From positions 4,933,561-4,997,560 of the forward strand of contig NC_069093.1 of assembly GCF_947172395.1 (NCBI RefSeq): 64,000 nucleotides of DNA, in the 5' to 3' direction. The stretch comes from Bicyclus anynana (Eukaryota > Arthropoda > Insecta > Lepidoptera > Nymphalidae). Shown piece after piece: positions 1 through 9,954 of this stretch. The position numbers and the translations under genes are program-made. The number at the start of each line of letters is the position of its first letter. Within the stretch, counting starts at the first letter, position 1. A model generated the notes under the pieces. That model made no database searches and was not told the origin of the DNA. It was given only the letters and a program-made list of their open reading frames with translations.

Positions 1-800
1 ATATCATTGATTAATGTAAATATGCTGATTACAATTTTTTAAATACGCCTTTAATGCAAAAGTTTGCGTAATAATAATCATCATTTGTATTTCATTATTT
101 CAATCGAAAGTTCATAGTTTTTATTATTATTAATACGCATGCACTTCAGGCATTATTGATGGTCCTAGGCCCAAAAAAGTATGAAAGGAATATCGGTACT
201 CAGCTCAAAAGTGACGACCTTTAATTATTATAAAAATAATTGGTATCAAACCAAAATAAAATAAACGCACAAAGGTCAACGGCCCTCGGCGCGGGCGCTC
301 GCTAACCTACCTACCAGCTGATTTTATAGTTGCCTATTACCTAGTACAGCGATAGGGTGACCCTCAAATTCTGTTTAAACGTTAATAACTTTAACTAACG
401 ATAACTTTGTTATTTTTGAGTTAAAAAAAAAAAGAAAAAATACGTGTTCATTAAATTTTGTTTATGTACAAAATATAAAAATATCCGTACTAAAAAAAAT
501 TTCTTCCTGTATATTGATATTGAATATCGGATTCTGAAACTATATATTTTTTGAAACTATATATTTTCTAAGACTATATGTTTTCTGAAACATACATTAG
601 TTTGAATCTATCTTGTATTACTGGATTCATGTCACTTCCATATCGCGCTGGTGAGACTATGGCAATACATTTATAATTTACTTGAGGCACAGATTATGTA
701 CTTGAGGTTAAGTTTTTTAAGGGTTTATATATTTCCCCTTTTTTATATTAATTTATTTAATGATTATTTAATTAATTTATTATATATTTATTTATTTATT
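1..800. other. AT-rich DNA without recognised gene
   Basis: No coding exon or RNA gene is recognisable. The stretch is AT-rich with homopolymer runs. A short internal repeat of the form 'aactatatattttctgaa' occurs three times near 535-595. It ends where the repeat nest with an AACCGACTTC motif begins at about 801. Confidence 0.5.
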
Positions 801-1390
801 TAACCGACTTCTTTATTTACGAATTAAAGTTTTTTTTCTTTGCGCCATCTATGATTGCGCCAAGGAACAAATTGGTTCGCGCCATTAACGCCATCTATTA
901 ATAACATGTTAACATTGTAATTTATAATTACAAGAATACTTAATTGATAATATAGTTCTTTTATTTTCTTCGTTGCGCCATCTGTTTAAAGAAACATAAA
1001 CTACAATGAATGATATTTACCTGTGATGCCATCTTTTAGGGTATTAAAACAATAGTTCGTAAATATAATGGTGATAAATTGAAAATATCTCATAAATGTT
1101 GACCCTGCATTAATTCGACGTACCTCTTTTTTTGATGACATTACCTTTGCATACATTTTGTTGTATTACAATTTAAATCTTATTTCTCTGTTATAAGTAC
1201 CATATTGACTTGTATTGAAAAAAATATAGTGTTTTGTTGAATCGCGTTTTGGAATAAATTAATTAGTGCTCTATGTAATGAGATTTAAGTTTCATATTGA
1301 CTTGTAATATAGGGTTTGGCCGAAAATACATAGTTTGAGAGCGAATCCGATTCAAGTACGATTTGCTCGATTCAGTTACATCGGAGGATT
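801..1390. repeat. Copy of a dispersed repeat with 'GCGCCATCT' motifs (copy 1)
   Basis: The block starts with the transposon-end motif aaccgacttc. It carries 'gcgccatct' several times, then the segment 955-1090, which reappears almost unchanged at 4868-5005, then two copies of a ~90-bp unit starting 'atattgacttgta'. The last part (1300-1390) is found again near 5400-5490. No coding capacity is seen. It is probably a fragment of a non-autonomous DNA transposon. Confidence 0.6.
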
Positions 1391-1535
1391 TTATTTTTCT
1401 CTACAGGCCCTTGACTACAATCTCACCAGTGATGATGCAATCTTAGATGGAAGCGGGTTAACTTCTCAGGAGCAGGATGAAAATCCGACATCGTACCGGA
1501 ACGCTAATTCGCTTGGCGGTATGTCTTTGCCGGTA

Positions 1536-1642
1536 GGGTAACTAGCCACGGCCGAAGTCTCACATCAGCCAGACCTGGACCAAGACCAAGAAAAATCTTG
1601 TCTTGTAAATCCACCACGCCTACCACTGCGCCACGGAGGCCG
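1536..1642 (-). repeat. tRNA-derived SINE fragment (family A)
   Basis: On the minus strand this reads as the 5' tRNA-like part of the SINE that is nearly complete at 63388-63700: a 'cctccgtggcgcagtggta' type A-box region, then 'ggtggatttacaagac', then the 'ctggctgatgtgagac' and 'cggccgtggctagtt' segments. The central B-box segment is deleted here. Confidence 0.7.
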
Positions 1643-2247
1643 TCAAAAAAATGGAATACAATACGGTTGTCAACGAATTCACGGAAGACTTTGAAAATAA
1701 TTAACAAGCCGCGAAGCCTGCGAACGGGCTCTACAGTCGCAGTTCATTCATAGCGCTATCGCCTCGAGTGGAGAGCGCGCACAATTATTTTTATTGTTTT
1801 TTTGATGCGATGGTTACACAACATTAAGTACTATAAAATTTACTTGATTTTACTTGATGTTTGTTTAATATAATTATAAAATAAAAAACATTATTTTATT
1901 GATTCGAAAGCAATACAATAACAATTTACTTGCGGTTACATTTTTCAAGTTTTATGGCGATTGTCAATTTTTTTAAAGGTTTATATTTCCCCTTTGTATT
2001 TTAAATTTTGGTTTTTTTTTCTTGGCGCCATCTGTGTTTGCGCCAAAGGAACCTATTGTTTTTCGCCATCCTGTGAATAACATGTTCATTTGTTTTGGTT
2101 TGCAAAAAAATGCATTACGTTATAGGTTTTTTTTCCTTTTGTATGTAGGTAATTTATTATTACAAATGAATACAACACAACAATACCTATATAATTATTT
2201 AACTTCCTTCGTTCGGATATCTGCTTACAACAACATAAATTATAATG

Positions 2248-3095
2248 AAGACTAGCGGACGCCCGCGACTTCGTCCGCGTGAAAGTCGTTGTAAACTTTC
2301 AACTACCCCTATCCTACCCTACCCTACCTCTACCCTACCCCTACCCTACCCTATCCCAACCCTACCCTACCACTACCCTACCACTACCCTACCCCTACCC
2401 TACCCTACCCCTACCATACCCTACCACTCCCCTACCCCTACCCTACCCTACCACTCCCCTACCCCTACCCTACACTACCCCTACCCTACTCATTAAGGCT
2501 GCACTTCTTTATTTATTCCTCCCACCGCGAATCGCGTCGAGCGTTGCAACCGTTACACAAAAATAATCCTTAAAGTCCTTAAAGCATGAATTAGTATTCA
2601 CACGCAATGGCTTAGCGTATTTCATGTATAACTTTGGTGTTTCTTTACCGATTTTTGTGATTCTTTTTTTATTGAACAGGTAATAATGTTAACTTTCTTA
2701 TTAGGGATGAGTGATGAGTGTTATAAACATAAGAGTAGACAAATATAATCAGAAAGCTCCGAACTGCTAAGCTATCGGGAGTTACACGTGTTATTGTGAG
2801 TCAACCATAAAAGATAGACATATATATGCTGTTGTGTTTTTATAGATAATTTTAAGGAGAACATTTCCGTCATACATGATTTCTATGTAGCTTTAACCAT
2901 TAAGGCTGTACACGCGACGTAAGCTTAAAAAATTGAGTAACTTCTCCCGTTTTCTCAACATTTCTCTTCACTGCTCTGCTCCTATTGATCGTAGCGTAAT
3001 GAAAAGTATACTATAACCTGCCCAGGAGTATGTTGAATAATTGTACCAAGTTTCGTTAAAATCCGTCGAGTAGTTTTTGTTTCTATAAAGAACAT

Positions 3096-3152
<57 letters not shown>

Positions 3153-3275
3153 AATTTTACTGATTGCATTTTTGGCATCAGTATCGATCACTAATCACCC
3201 CCTGATAGTTATTTTGGAAATATATTTCATGTACAGAATTGACCTCTCTACAGATTTATTATAAGTATAGATACA
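2248..3275 (+). repeat. Non-autonomous repeat with CCCTA-rich array and (CAGA)n
   Basis: It begins with 'actagcggacgcccgcgac' and 'ttcgtccgcg', a start shared with the copies at 37892 and 48549. A CTACCC-rich minisatellite follows at about 2304-2495, then a 3' half ending 'attataagtatagat'. The 3' half (about 2935-3273) is also present at 36312-36622 and 62588-62878. A (CAGA)n microsatellite lies at about 3096-3150 inside that conserved half. The copy seems to carry extra sequence between 2500 and 2930. Only short low-complexity ORFs are present. Confidence 0.7.
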
Positions 3276-3340
3276 TGCGATGCCATCTATTTGAGTATTT
3301 GGGTAATCCAACTCTTAGTTAAATAAAACGATGGTTTAAG

Positions 3341-3671
3341 ATAAAAATTTTAATAAAAAAAAATTCAACCGACTTCCAACTCTAAAATTAATCTAAACTA
3401 AAAAGCAAAAAATAACATCTTACCTATGTGCTACCTTCTGATCAGTTTGAAGGCGGTGCCAAGCCAGTGATGTTTTAATTCAAGCCATTTAAATTACACA
3501 ATTTCTGTGGTTCTTTCAGAAACGGCTTAAATTAAAACATGACACTGGATTGGCACCGCCTTCAAACTGATCAGAAGGTAGCACATAGGTAAGATGTTAT
3601 TTTTTGCTTTTTAGTTTAGATTAATTTTAGAGTTGGAAGTCGGTTGAATTTTTTTTTATTAAAATTTTTAT
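3341..3671. repeat. 331-bp near-perfect palindrome (foldback of a TIR transposon end)
   Basis: Positions 3341-3462 are the exact reverse complement of 3550-3671 as far as I can read: 122-bp arms around an 87-bp centre that is itself partly complementary. Each arm contains the motif 'ttcaaccgacttcc' and the segment 'ctgatcagtttgaaggcgg'. The same left end occurs in the element at 28340-28690. It looks like two inverted copies of one end of an AACCGACTTC-type MITE or DNA transposon. Confidence 0.85.
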
Positions 3672-3929
3672 TTTTTAATTTTTAGTGTTAGCACACCTAA
3701 CTGATTGTGAACAAAAATTAATGAGCAATTAGTTGAAACGTTATTTTCTTATGATAAGTATCTAAGTCCTACAATCCCAATTTTAAAAATACTTACTATA
3801 CTACCTTAACTCATATACAAAATGTCACTCCCCCTTTATCCACACGTAATATGAATACTCAGAAAAACGTGAAAGGTGACTGTCCTCCGTCTTCATCACC
3901 AGACCCCCTATGCAGTCACAATCCATATG

Positions 3930-4440
3930 GGTGAAAAGTTCTGATCAATATAAAATTTATCAAGTCCAAACACAAGGTAGCTACTGTGAACCGTCGAGGA
4001 GTTCCCTTAACTATCCTTCATCTTCATCACCAGACCTTTAATACAGTCACAACCTATCCAGGTGGAAAGTTCTCATCAATAAAAAAATTATCAAGTCAAA
4101 ACACAAGGTAGCTACTGTGAACCGTCGAGGAGTTCTCTTAACTATTCTTCGTCTTCATCACCAGACCCCTAATACAGTCCCAACCCATCAAGGTGGAAAG
4201 TTCTCATCAATACAAATTTATCAAGTCCAAACACAAGGTAGCTACTGTGAACCGTCGAGGAGTTCTCTTCACTGTCCTTTGTCTTCATCATCAGACCCTT
4301 AATACAGTCACAACCCATCTAGGTGGAAAGTTCTCATCAATACAAATAAATCAAGCCCAAACAAAAGGTACCTGCTGTAAATCGTTGACGAGTTCCATCG
4401 TTTGTGTATCAGCTCCATCATCAGACCAACTCCAGACCTT
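3930..4440 (+). repeat. Tandem ~122-bp repeat, about four copies
   Basis: A unit containing 'ggtggaaagttctcatcaa', 'caagtccaaacacaaggta' and 'gtgaaccgtcgaggagttc' repeats about every 120 bp from about 3930 to 4440. It is diverged, and the last copy is the most altered. The small ORFs that cross it share the repeat's residues and are not genes. Confidence 0.7.
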
Positions 4441-4659
4441 CATAAAATTGTAGTGTTTTAAAATACCTTATAGAAACACTAACAAACGCACTAGCCGTCA
4501 CTACAATTTTCGAAAGTTCCTCTCGATTTCTCCAGGATGCCATCATCAGATCCTGACATGAAAAAAATGGGACCACCCTGAAGTCAAACCCTTTAAAACA
4601 AAAAAAGAATTTTCAAAATCGGTCCACAAATGACGGAATTATCGCTGGACATACATAAA

Positions 4660-4730
4660 AAAAAAAAAAAAAAAACATACATACAGCCGAACGTAGAACC
4701 TCCTCCTTTTTGGAAGTCGGTTAAAAATAA
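4660..4730. repeat. 3' end of an AACCGACTTC-type DNA element
   Basis: After a poly-A run the sequence reads 'cagccgaacgtagaacctcc', then 'ggaagtcggttaaaaat'. This matches the right end of the complete element at 28340-28690. It is probably the right boundary of the element whose left-end sequence is found in the palindrome at 3341. Confidence 0.6.
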
Positions 4731-4739
4731 TCGACATAC

Positions 4740-5500
4740 TTCTTTTTTCATGTTTTATTTAACCTTTGCATACATTTTGTTGTATTGGATGAATATAATA
4801 TACAATTTAAATCATATTAGTTTTTATTTTTACAAATTAATAAAAGATTATTAATTTATTAGATAATTCTTTTATTTTCTTCGTTCCGCCATCTGTTTAA
4901 AGAAACATAAACTACAATGAATGGTATTTACATGTGAATTGTGATGCCATCTATTTGGGTATTAAAACAATAGTTCGTAAATATAATGGTAGAAAATTGA
5001 AAATACCTGCTATAAGTAGACCCTGCATTATTTTGACGTACTTCTTTTTTCGATGTCATAATATGTCATTCATTTTGTTGTACTACAATTGAAACCTTAT
5101 GTATTTATGATAAGCACTATATTGACTTGTATTTAAAAAAATGTAGTGTTTTTCGGAATCGCGTTTTGGAATGATTGAATAAGTACCTTATGTAGTGACT
5201 CATAAGTTTCATATTGACTTGTATTAAAAAAATATAGTGTTTTGCTGAATCGCGTTTTGGAATGATTGAATTAGTACCTTTTGTAGTGACTCATAAGTTT
5301 CATATTGACTTGTATTAAAAAAATATAGTGTTTTGCTGAATCGCGTTTTGCTTTTGGAATGAATTAATTAGTGCCTTAAGATTTGAGACATAAGTTTCAT
5401 TTTGACTTGTAATATAGGGTTTGGCCGAATACATGGTTTGAGAGCGAATCCGATTCATGTTCGATTTGCCCGATTCAGTCACATCGGCAATATAGTGTTT
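4740..5500. repeat. Copy 2 of the 'GCGCCATCT' repeat, with ~91-bp tandem units
   Basis: Segment 4868-5005 repeats 955-1090. A unit starting 'attgacttgta' and containing 'gaatcgcgttttggaatga' then recurs at about 5121, 5213, 5304 and 5399, a ~91-bp period with four copies. The end (about 5410-5490) repeats 1305-1390. Confidence 0.65.
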
Positions 5501-5594
5501 CGGAAAATATATAGATGCCGAATGTTTTGATATATAGATTTTGATATTACTGCAATATATAGATTTAATATCTATATATGTTTTGTATCGTCCA

Positions 5595-5850
5595 TACCTA
5601 GCCTTTCCTAAGGACTTCCAAACACCATGGTCGTCTTATGACTCTAGCGGTTCCTTGTTACCCGCTTGCTGTAATCGGTCCACCTGGTGTGGGTTTGCTT
5701 TCCAACTGAAATTTTGCGTTCCGGTGAGGGGTCGCCGTTGTAGCATTCAGGGCCCTCAACGTCTATCGGCTCTTCCAACTAGATATTCCTCTTCAAGTTT
5801 TGTAATGTCCTTGACATGTGGAGATCATCCTCATTAGGGGTCGGCGCTCA
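5595..5850 (-). pseudogene. RTE-type LINE 3' fragment
   Basis: The minus strand is a decayed version of the C-terminal end of the intact RTE element here: compare 'ggacttccaaacaccatgg', 'cggtccacctggtgt' and 'aacgtctatcggctcttcc' with positions 59000-59180. The reading frame is broken. A second fragment that continues the same alignment lies at 6778-6950. Confidence 0.6.
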
Positions 5851-5959
5851 TTATGCGTAATCGAGTATGCGTTTACGTTTCAGACGCCTCGGAAAGTGAT
5901 TGGTCAAGAGTCTGTTTACCAATATATTAGGGTAGACAAGGAGTCGCTTCTTATATCTT

Positions 5960-6195
5960 TTCAAAATTCAAAACTCGTTTATTTCAAGTAGGCTCAGTTA
6001 CAAGCACTTTTGACACGTCAGTTGTAAAGATTCTACCAACGGTTCGGAAGGCAGGTTCTGCTGAGAGATACCGGCAAGAAACTCAACAGTTGCTGTTTTG
6101 ATAACAATTACAATTTCTTATAGTTTTACTTCCTGTGTGAAGGTGGAAGCTGATCCAATGGCCTCCAAGCACCTTTATCGTTAAGGAATCGTTTT
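5960..6195 (+). repeat. Dispersed repeat fragment next to the GATA exon
   Basis: The stretch with 'caagcacttttgacacgtca' and 'ggttcggaaggcaggttctg' resembles a repeat I recall as common in lepidopteran genomes. No second copy is seen in this window, so the call rests on memory. It ends about 30 bp before a candidate GATA exon. Confidence 0.4.
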
Positions 6196-6224
6196 TAGCT
6201 ATGGTATTTCTTTTTGTATTTCAG

Positions 6225-6356
6225 AACGGTGAGTGGTCGAACTCAGGACGCGGCGCGGGTGCGGGCGCGGGAACAGCGCGCAGGAAACAGAGCTGCCCCG
6301 CGCGCGCGCAGCTCGTGCACGATGCGCCCGGCGCGTGGCCCACAGCGCACGATAAC
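6225..6356 (+). CDS. Candidate GATA exon (44 codons)
   Basis: It is preceded by 'tttgtatttcag' and followed by 'gtgagt', open in phase 0 at both ends, and joins the finger exon in frame. The product is Gly/Ala-rich then basic (GRGAGAGAGTARRKQSC). GC content matches the later exons. It has no recognisable domain, and it sits between two pieces of a decayed RTE element, so it is less sure than the other exons. Confidence 0.5.
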
Positions 6357-9174
6357 GTGAGTACCCCAAGCGTTTACTATCGCCTTAACGCATAGCGCCA
6401 TCTAGTTTACAGTAAGACTATAGTTACAGTGTGACCGATGTGATTTTATGACGTCTTGGAAACTAAAGTCCCTTCAACGAGAAGAGAAACCAGACGTAAA
6501 TACGTGCCAGTCAAATAAACATATTTTTTTTGTCTTGTTTGTTTGCTATCTGCCGCACGGTTCACGCCTTCAATGCTGCGGCTATTAGCTGCGCGGTCTT
6601 TACGCGCATGTAATACGGTATAATCAAGACGCGTAACAACGGCGGGTGGACGAAAGACGCGCGCGAGTCATTGCAATAAAAAAAAAATCCTAAAATTTTG
6701 CATTACGCATCTTCATGACACGGTGTCCCGAAACGTCATGAAGTTTGCATCGTATTGTAGTACTACAAATTTTACATTAAGCTATGTCGGTGACTTTGTC
6801 CGTATATGAAGCTCCTCATACCTCATTTATTTAAAAGAGATACTTCGTGTACAGTTGTTTCCATCGCCTGCTGAGTAACTTTCAATTGTCTTATGAGATC
6901 CATCAGCACTACTAACGGACAGCGATTACTTTTTCTGTACAACATTTTAGCCGACTCGGAAGTGACTACAAAAATATGATTCACAACATTTGTCAGGACA
7001 ACTTAATTAACAAATCAAACTATAACCAAAATAAGACCCTAGAATGGCAGAGAATGACATTGAGTGAAGTCACGCACTTGTGAACGATGTGTTTAGGGTT
7101 AATGGTACCTTTGACTGTTAACAAACACTCCCCTTTTCCACTCAAGTCACTCTCCTCGCCTATCTCAAGTAACCCATAAAGAATTACACAACAAGAGATG
7201 TGGACGGCTCGAACGCCACGAGCACACTGAAGCCGTCCGTACTGCAAGTCGTTGCAGCGCGGCGATAACAAACATTGTTGTGTGTGCAGCAAGAGGTGTC
7301 GGAGGGCGGGTGCGCGGGCGGCGCCGGCGGCGCGCGCGGCGTGCAGCGCGTGGAGCTGTCGTGCAGCAACTGCGGCACGTTCACCACCACCATCTGGCGG
7401 CGCGACGCGCGCGGCGAGATGGTGTGCAACGCGTGCGGCCTGTACTACAAGCTGCACGGCGTGCCGCGCCCCACCGCCATGCGCCGCGACACCATCCACA
7501 CGCGCCGCCGCCGCCCCAGGCACGACGCCAAGCACGCGCGCAACAGTGAGTCTCTTACGTCATCTTTGACTTTGTCCAGTAGGGGCGAATTCGTCGCGAA
7601 TTCATACGCGCGTTGTCGAAGTACTAGACATCAATACATCCCGTCCACAAGCATCGCGCGAATTCAAATAACGCGCGTAAATGCGTGCACTACGCCAGAC
7701 TCTCGACTCGAACGAACTCTAGAGCGAGTGCACCTTTAACTCCATGTTTCGTACTGAATTCCTCCACAAATGCTCGCGCATTAGTACGCGCCTTGTGGAT
7801 ACAACGGTCGCGCGTAATACGCGCGAGAGAATCGCGGCGAATTCGCCCTTTCTGGACTGAACCTTTAACACCCCCTGAGATCCCCGCATCAGGACTGATT
7901 TACTCAGGCCAAAACACCCTTCCTGAACGGCCTTCGAAGTCGAGGTCCGAGTCTCAGAGGAAATGCCTTTAGAGATTCGTTCCACCCAATTTTTTTTTGT
8001 TCCTGCCCTTGGGCCCCATAAGGCGATAAGTTTGCCATACTTATCTGGAGTTTGATGTGTGTCCGAAGGTATGGAGTGAAGATAAAAGTAAAAATGTAAA
8101 CAGAGTTGCTAGTAAAGTGGAAAATCTTTGCCTTCGACAGAGCTATAAAGCGTATGCAAGGAACACCTACAGTGCGTTTGTCTATAACTTGAGACCATAC
8201 GTTATCATGAGTATGTAGTTTCTTCGACAAACTTGAAATCGGAAAGTAATGCTCCTTTGAGGTATACATAATATTCAAATAAATTTCTATTGTTAAACTA
8301 TGGTATCTACCAATTTCACAAATATGTTTCAGAATCTCGTCGTAGCGCCAGCGGAGGCAATACAGAAATGGGAGCTGTGGTGGGCGCGAGTAGTGGAGTT
8401 GTAGCGCCAGTTGTTGGTGAAGCGGAAGTCACCCGCGGGGGTGCGGCTAGTGGGGGCGGGGGCGGCAGAGGGGAAGGGGAGGGCGCGGAGGAGGCGGTGT
8501 TAGCGGCCTTGCGGAGACAACTGCAGCCGCATCTGTTAGCTGCGTTACATGCGCACGCACCGCGCCCGCACTCGCACACGCATCGCACGCAGGTACGTGT
8601 GCGTCCTATAGTCAAACTATTTTCAATGGTCCACTTTGGGGCTTTTGCCTCCTCGAGTTTCCTCTAAAGGAGAGGAGGATTTTTTTTAGTCTTGGAGCTC
8701 ACGCTGGAAGGTGAAATTTGGCGAGATCTGTCTCTAAACTGAATTAGCCATAAATATAATATGTATTTTAATATGATAAATGGTTTCTGAGGCTCGGGAG
8801 TTTAATCCCGGGTGGAAATCAGTCATTTAATTTATAATGCATACAAAAAGTGTGGTCGTGAAATAATCGGTATTTGCATGAATAAAACAGCCATTTTTAA
8901 TTTTGTTAATATTACTTTCGATATCAAAGGTGTTTCAAATATTTCGTGTTTTTTCCAAATTCTGAACTTTGGCCTTTTAACTGTTTAATACAATTATCTC
9001 AAATTGTGCGTGCGTCATTTATTGATCAAAATAATTTTATGAAATTCAGTTCATGTATGTAACAAATCAATAAATCTCCGTTATTATTTCCAGGTCGGTC
9101 GAAGCATGCCCGAGTATGACGAGGCGCCGTTAAACCTCGTCGCCAGCCACGTCGCAGCTGAAGAGATGCACTGA
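6225..9174 (+). CDS. GATA-type zinc-finger transcription factor, 3' part (four exons)
   Basis: Exons read as 6225-6356 (less certain), 7290-7545, 8333-8592 and 9094-9174, all with AG/GT borders and compatible phases, giving 242 codons plus TGA. Exon 2 encodes a CX2CX17CX2C finger (CSNC ... CNAC) followed by the basic tail RRDTIHTRRRRPR, which is the C-terminal-type GATA finger. GATA factors bind WGATAR sites in the nucleus. Exon 3 is rich in Gly, Ala and His. The last exon ends with APLNLVASHVAAEEMH. No N-terminal finger is seen, and the start codon is not found, so the 5' part lies upstream or was missed. The finger's RDTIHTRRRRP tail suggests a GATAd or Bombyx BCFI-like paralogue, but I cannot confirm this. 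Exon codon use is strongly GC-rich. Confidence 0.8.
6778..6950 (-). pseudogene. RTE-type LINE fragment (second piece)
   Basis: Segments 'gctatgtcggtgactttg', 'tccatcgcctgctgagtaac' and 'cttatgagatccat' match positions 59217-59345 of the intact RTE. It is colinear with the fragment at 5595-5850 after a gap of only ~40 bp in the element, so the two may be one insertion split by about 930 bp. Confidence 0.55.
7165..7245 (+). repeat. 80-bp block shared with 18795-18875
   Basis: The two blocks share 'gtaacccataaagaattaca', then 'gtcgaacgccacgag' or 'ctcgaacgccacgag', then 'actgaagccg'. Similarity stops on both sides. It lies just upstream of the finger exon and has no splice signals of its own, so I treat it as a dispersed repeat. 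Confidence 0.65.
7290..7545 (+). CDS. GATA zinc-finger exon
   Basis: This 256-nt exon encodes a Gly/Ala-rich stretch, then the finger with zinc ligands in CSNC and CNAC separated by 17 residues, WRR in the loop, LYYKLHGVPRP after the last cysteine, and a basic arm of Arg/Lys. Acceptor 'gtgtgtgcag', donor 'gtgagt'. It ends in phase 1 and joins 8333. The overlapping long ORFs in other frames are shadows of its GC-rich codons. Confidence 0.9.
7850..8040 (-). repeat. LINE-like fragment, inverted relative to 15130-15335
   Basis: The stretch with 'actcaggccaaaacaccctt', 'ctgaacggcc' and 'cctttagagattcgttcc' is the reverse complement, with changes, of 15180-15320. It lies in the intron between the zinc-finger exon and the next GATA exon. 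No intact reading frame. Confidence 0.6.
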
Positions 9175-9948
9175 CTACCCAGTGATACCCCTGCCGCAAG
9201 TAAAGTTACTCAGTTCACACCCAACAATAACGTTACTACACTATAGCTTCCATAGCGTGTACAATAACGGCCAGTTACATACCATAGACAACGTGATTTA
9301 CCGTATTTATAACGTGCAATTTTGTAACAAATTATTTTTGGAAGAGTAGTTGCAACACTACAACAATATATAGCATGCCCTTTCCCAATGCAGTGCGTGC
9401 ATTTAGAATGAGTGAATATTTTCTTTTTATGAGTAAAAATACTCTTATTGCCGTATCAATAACTGGTTGTTTTGTTTTTTTTTTTAATAATAGTTACAAA
9501 ATTTTACGCTATACATACGAACAGAAATAAAGATCTTGATGAAATTATTCTTATTATATTAAATATAAGTTTTTTTTTTGTATGTAAGAGAAAAATTACG
9601 ATATTTTACGATGGGAAACCGTCGAAGCCAGGCCGCCGTTTTCATTCTACGCGGTAGTCATGTAAGGCCAGTGTCAAAAGAATTACTAAAGACTTGTTAT
9701 GCAAAGCTAATCGAACTGAATTTAAACTATTTGTACTTGCGGAAATAGTCGATATGTAAGATAATACTACTGATATATTGAACATATTTTTCTACTCCAT
9801 TGTATTGTTACTATATGAATTATGGCATGTACTCTACTTATTTAATAATGCCGATTAGTTGGATTTTTAAATAAATGTGAACATACTGAAGTTAAGTTCT
9901 ATGATCGCAGTTGTTTCTGTTAAGCTATTATTGATATGATAGTGTTGA

Positions 9949-9954
9949 AATAAA
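9949..9954 (+). terminator. Candidate poly(A) signal of the GATA gene
   Basis: AATAAA lies about 775 bp after the TGA, followed by a T-rich stretch. Other AATAAA-like motifs exist nearby (about 9870), so the exact end is unproven. Confidence 0.35.

Noticed and set aside
2245..2566. Pro/Tyr/Thr-rich ORFs over the CTACCC arrays (also at 37861-38332)
   Set aside because: Low-complexity translations of a minisatellite that are open in several frames.
2982..3191. Cys/Val/Ser-repeat ORF on the minus strand
   Set aside because: It is a translation of the (CAGA)n microsatellite in a repeat.
7020..7569. Minus-strand and alternative-frame ORFs of 80-170 aa over the GATA finger
   Set aside because: They are shadows of GC-rich codons; only one frame has the CX2CX17CX2C finger and fits the splice sites.
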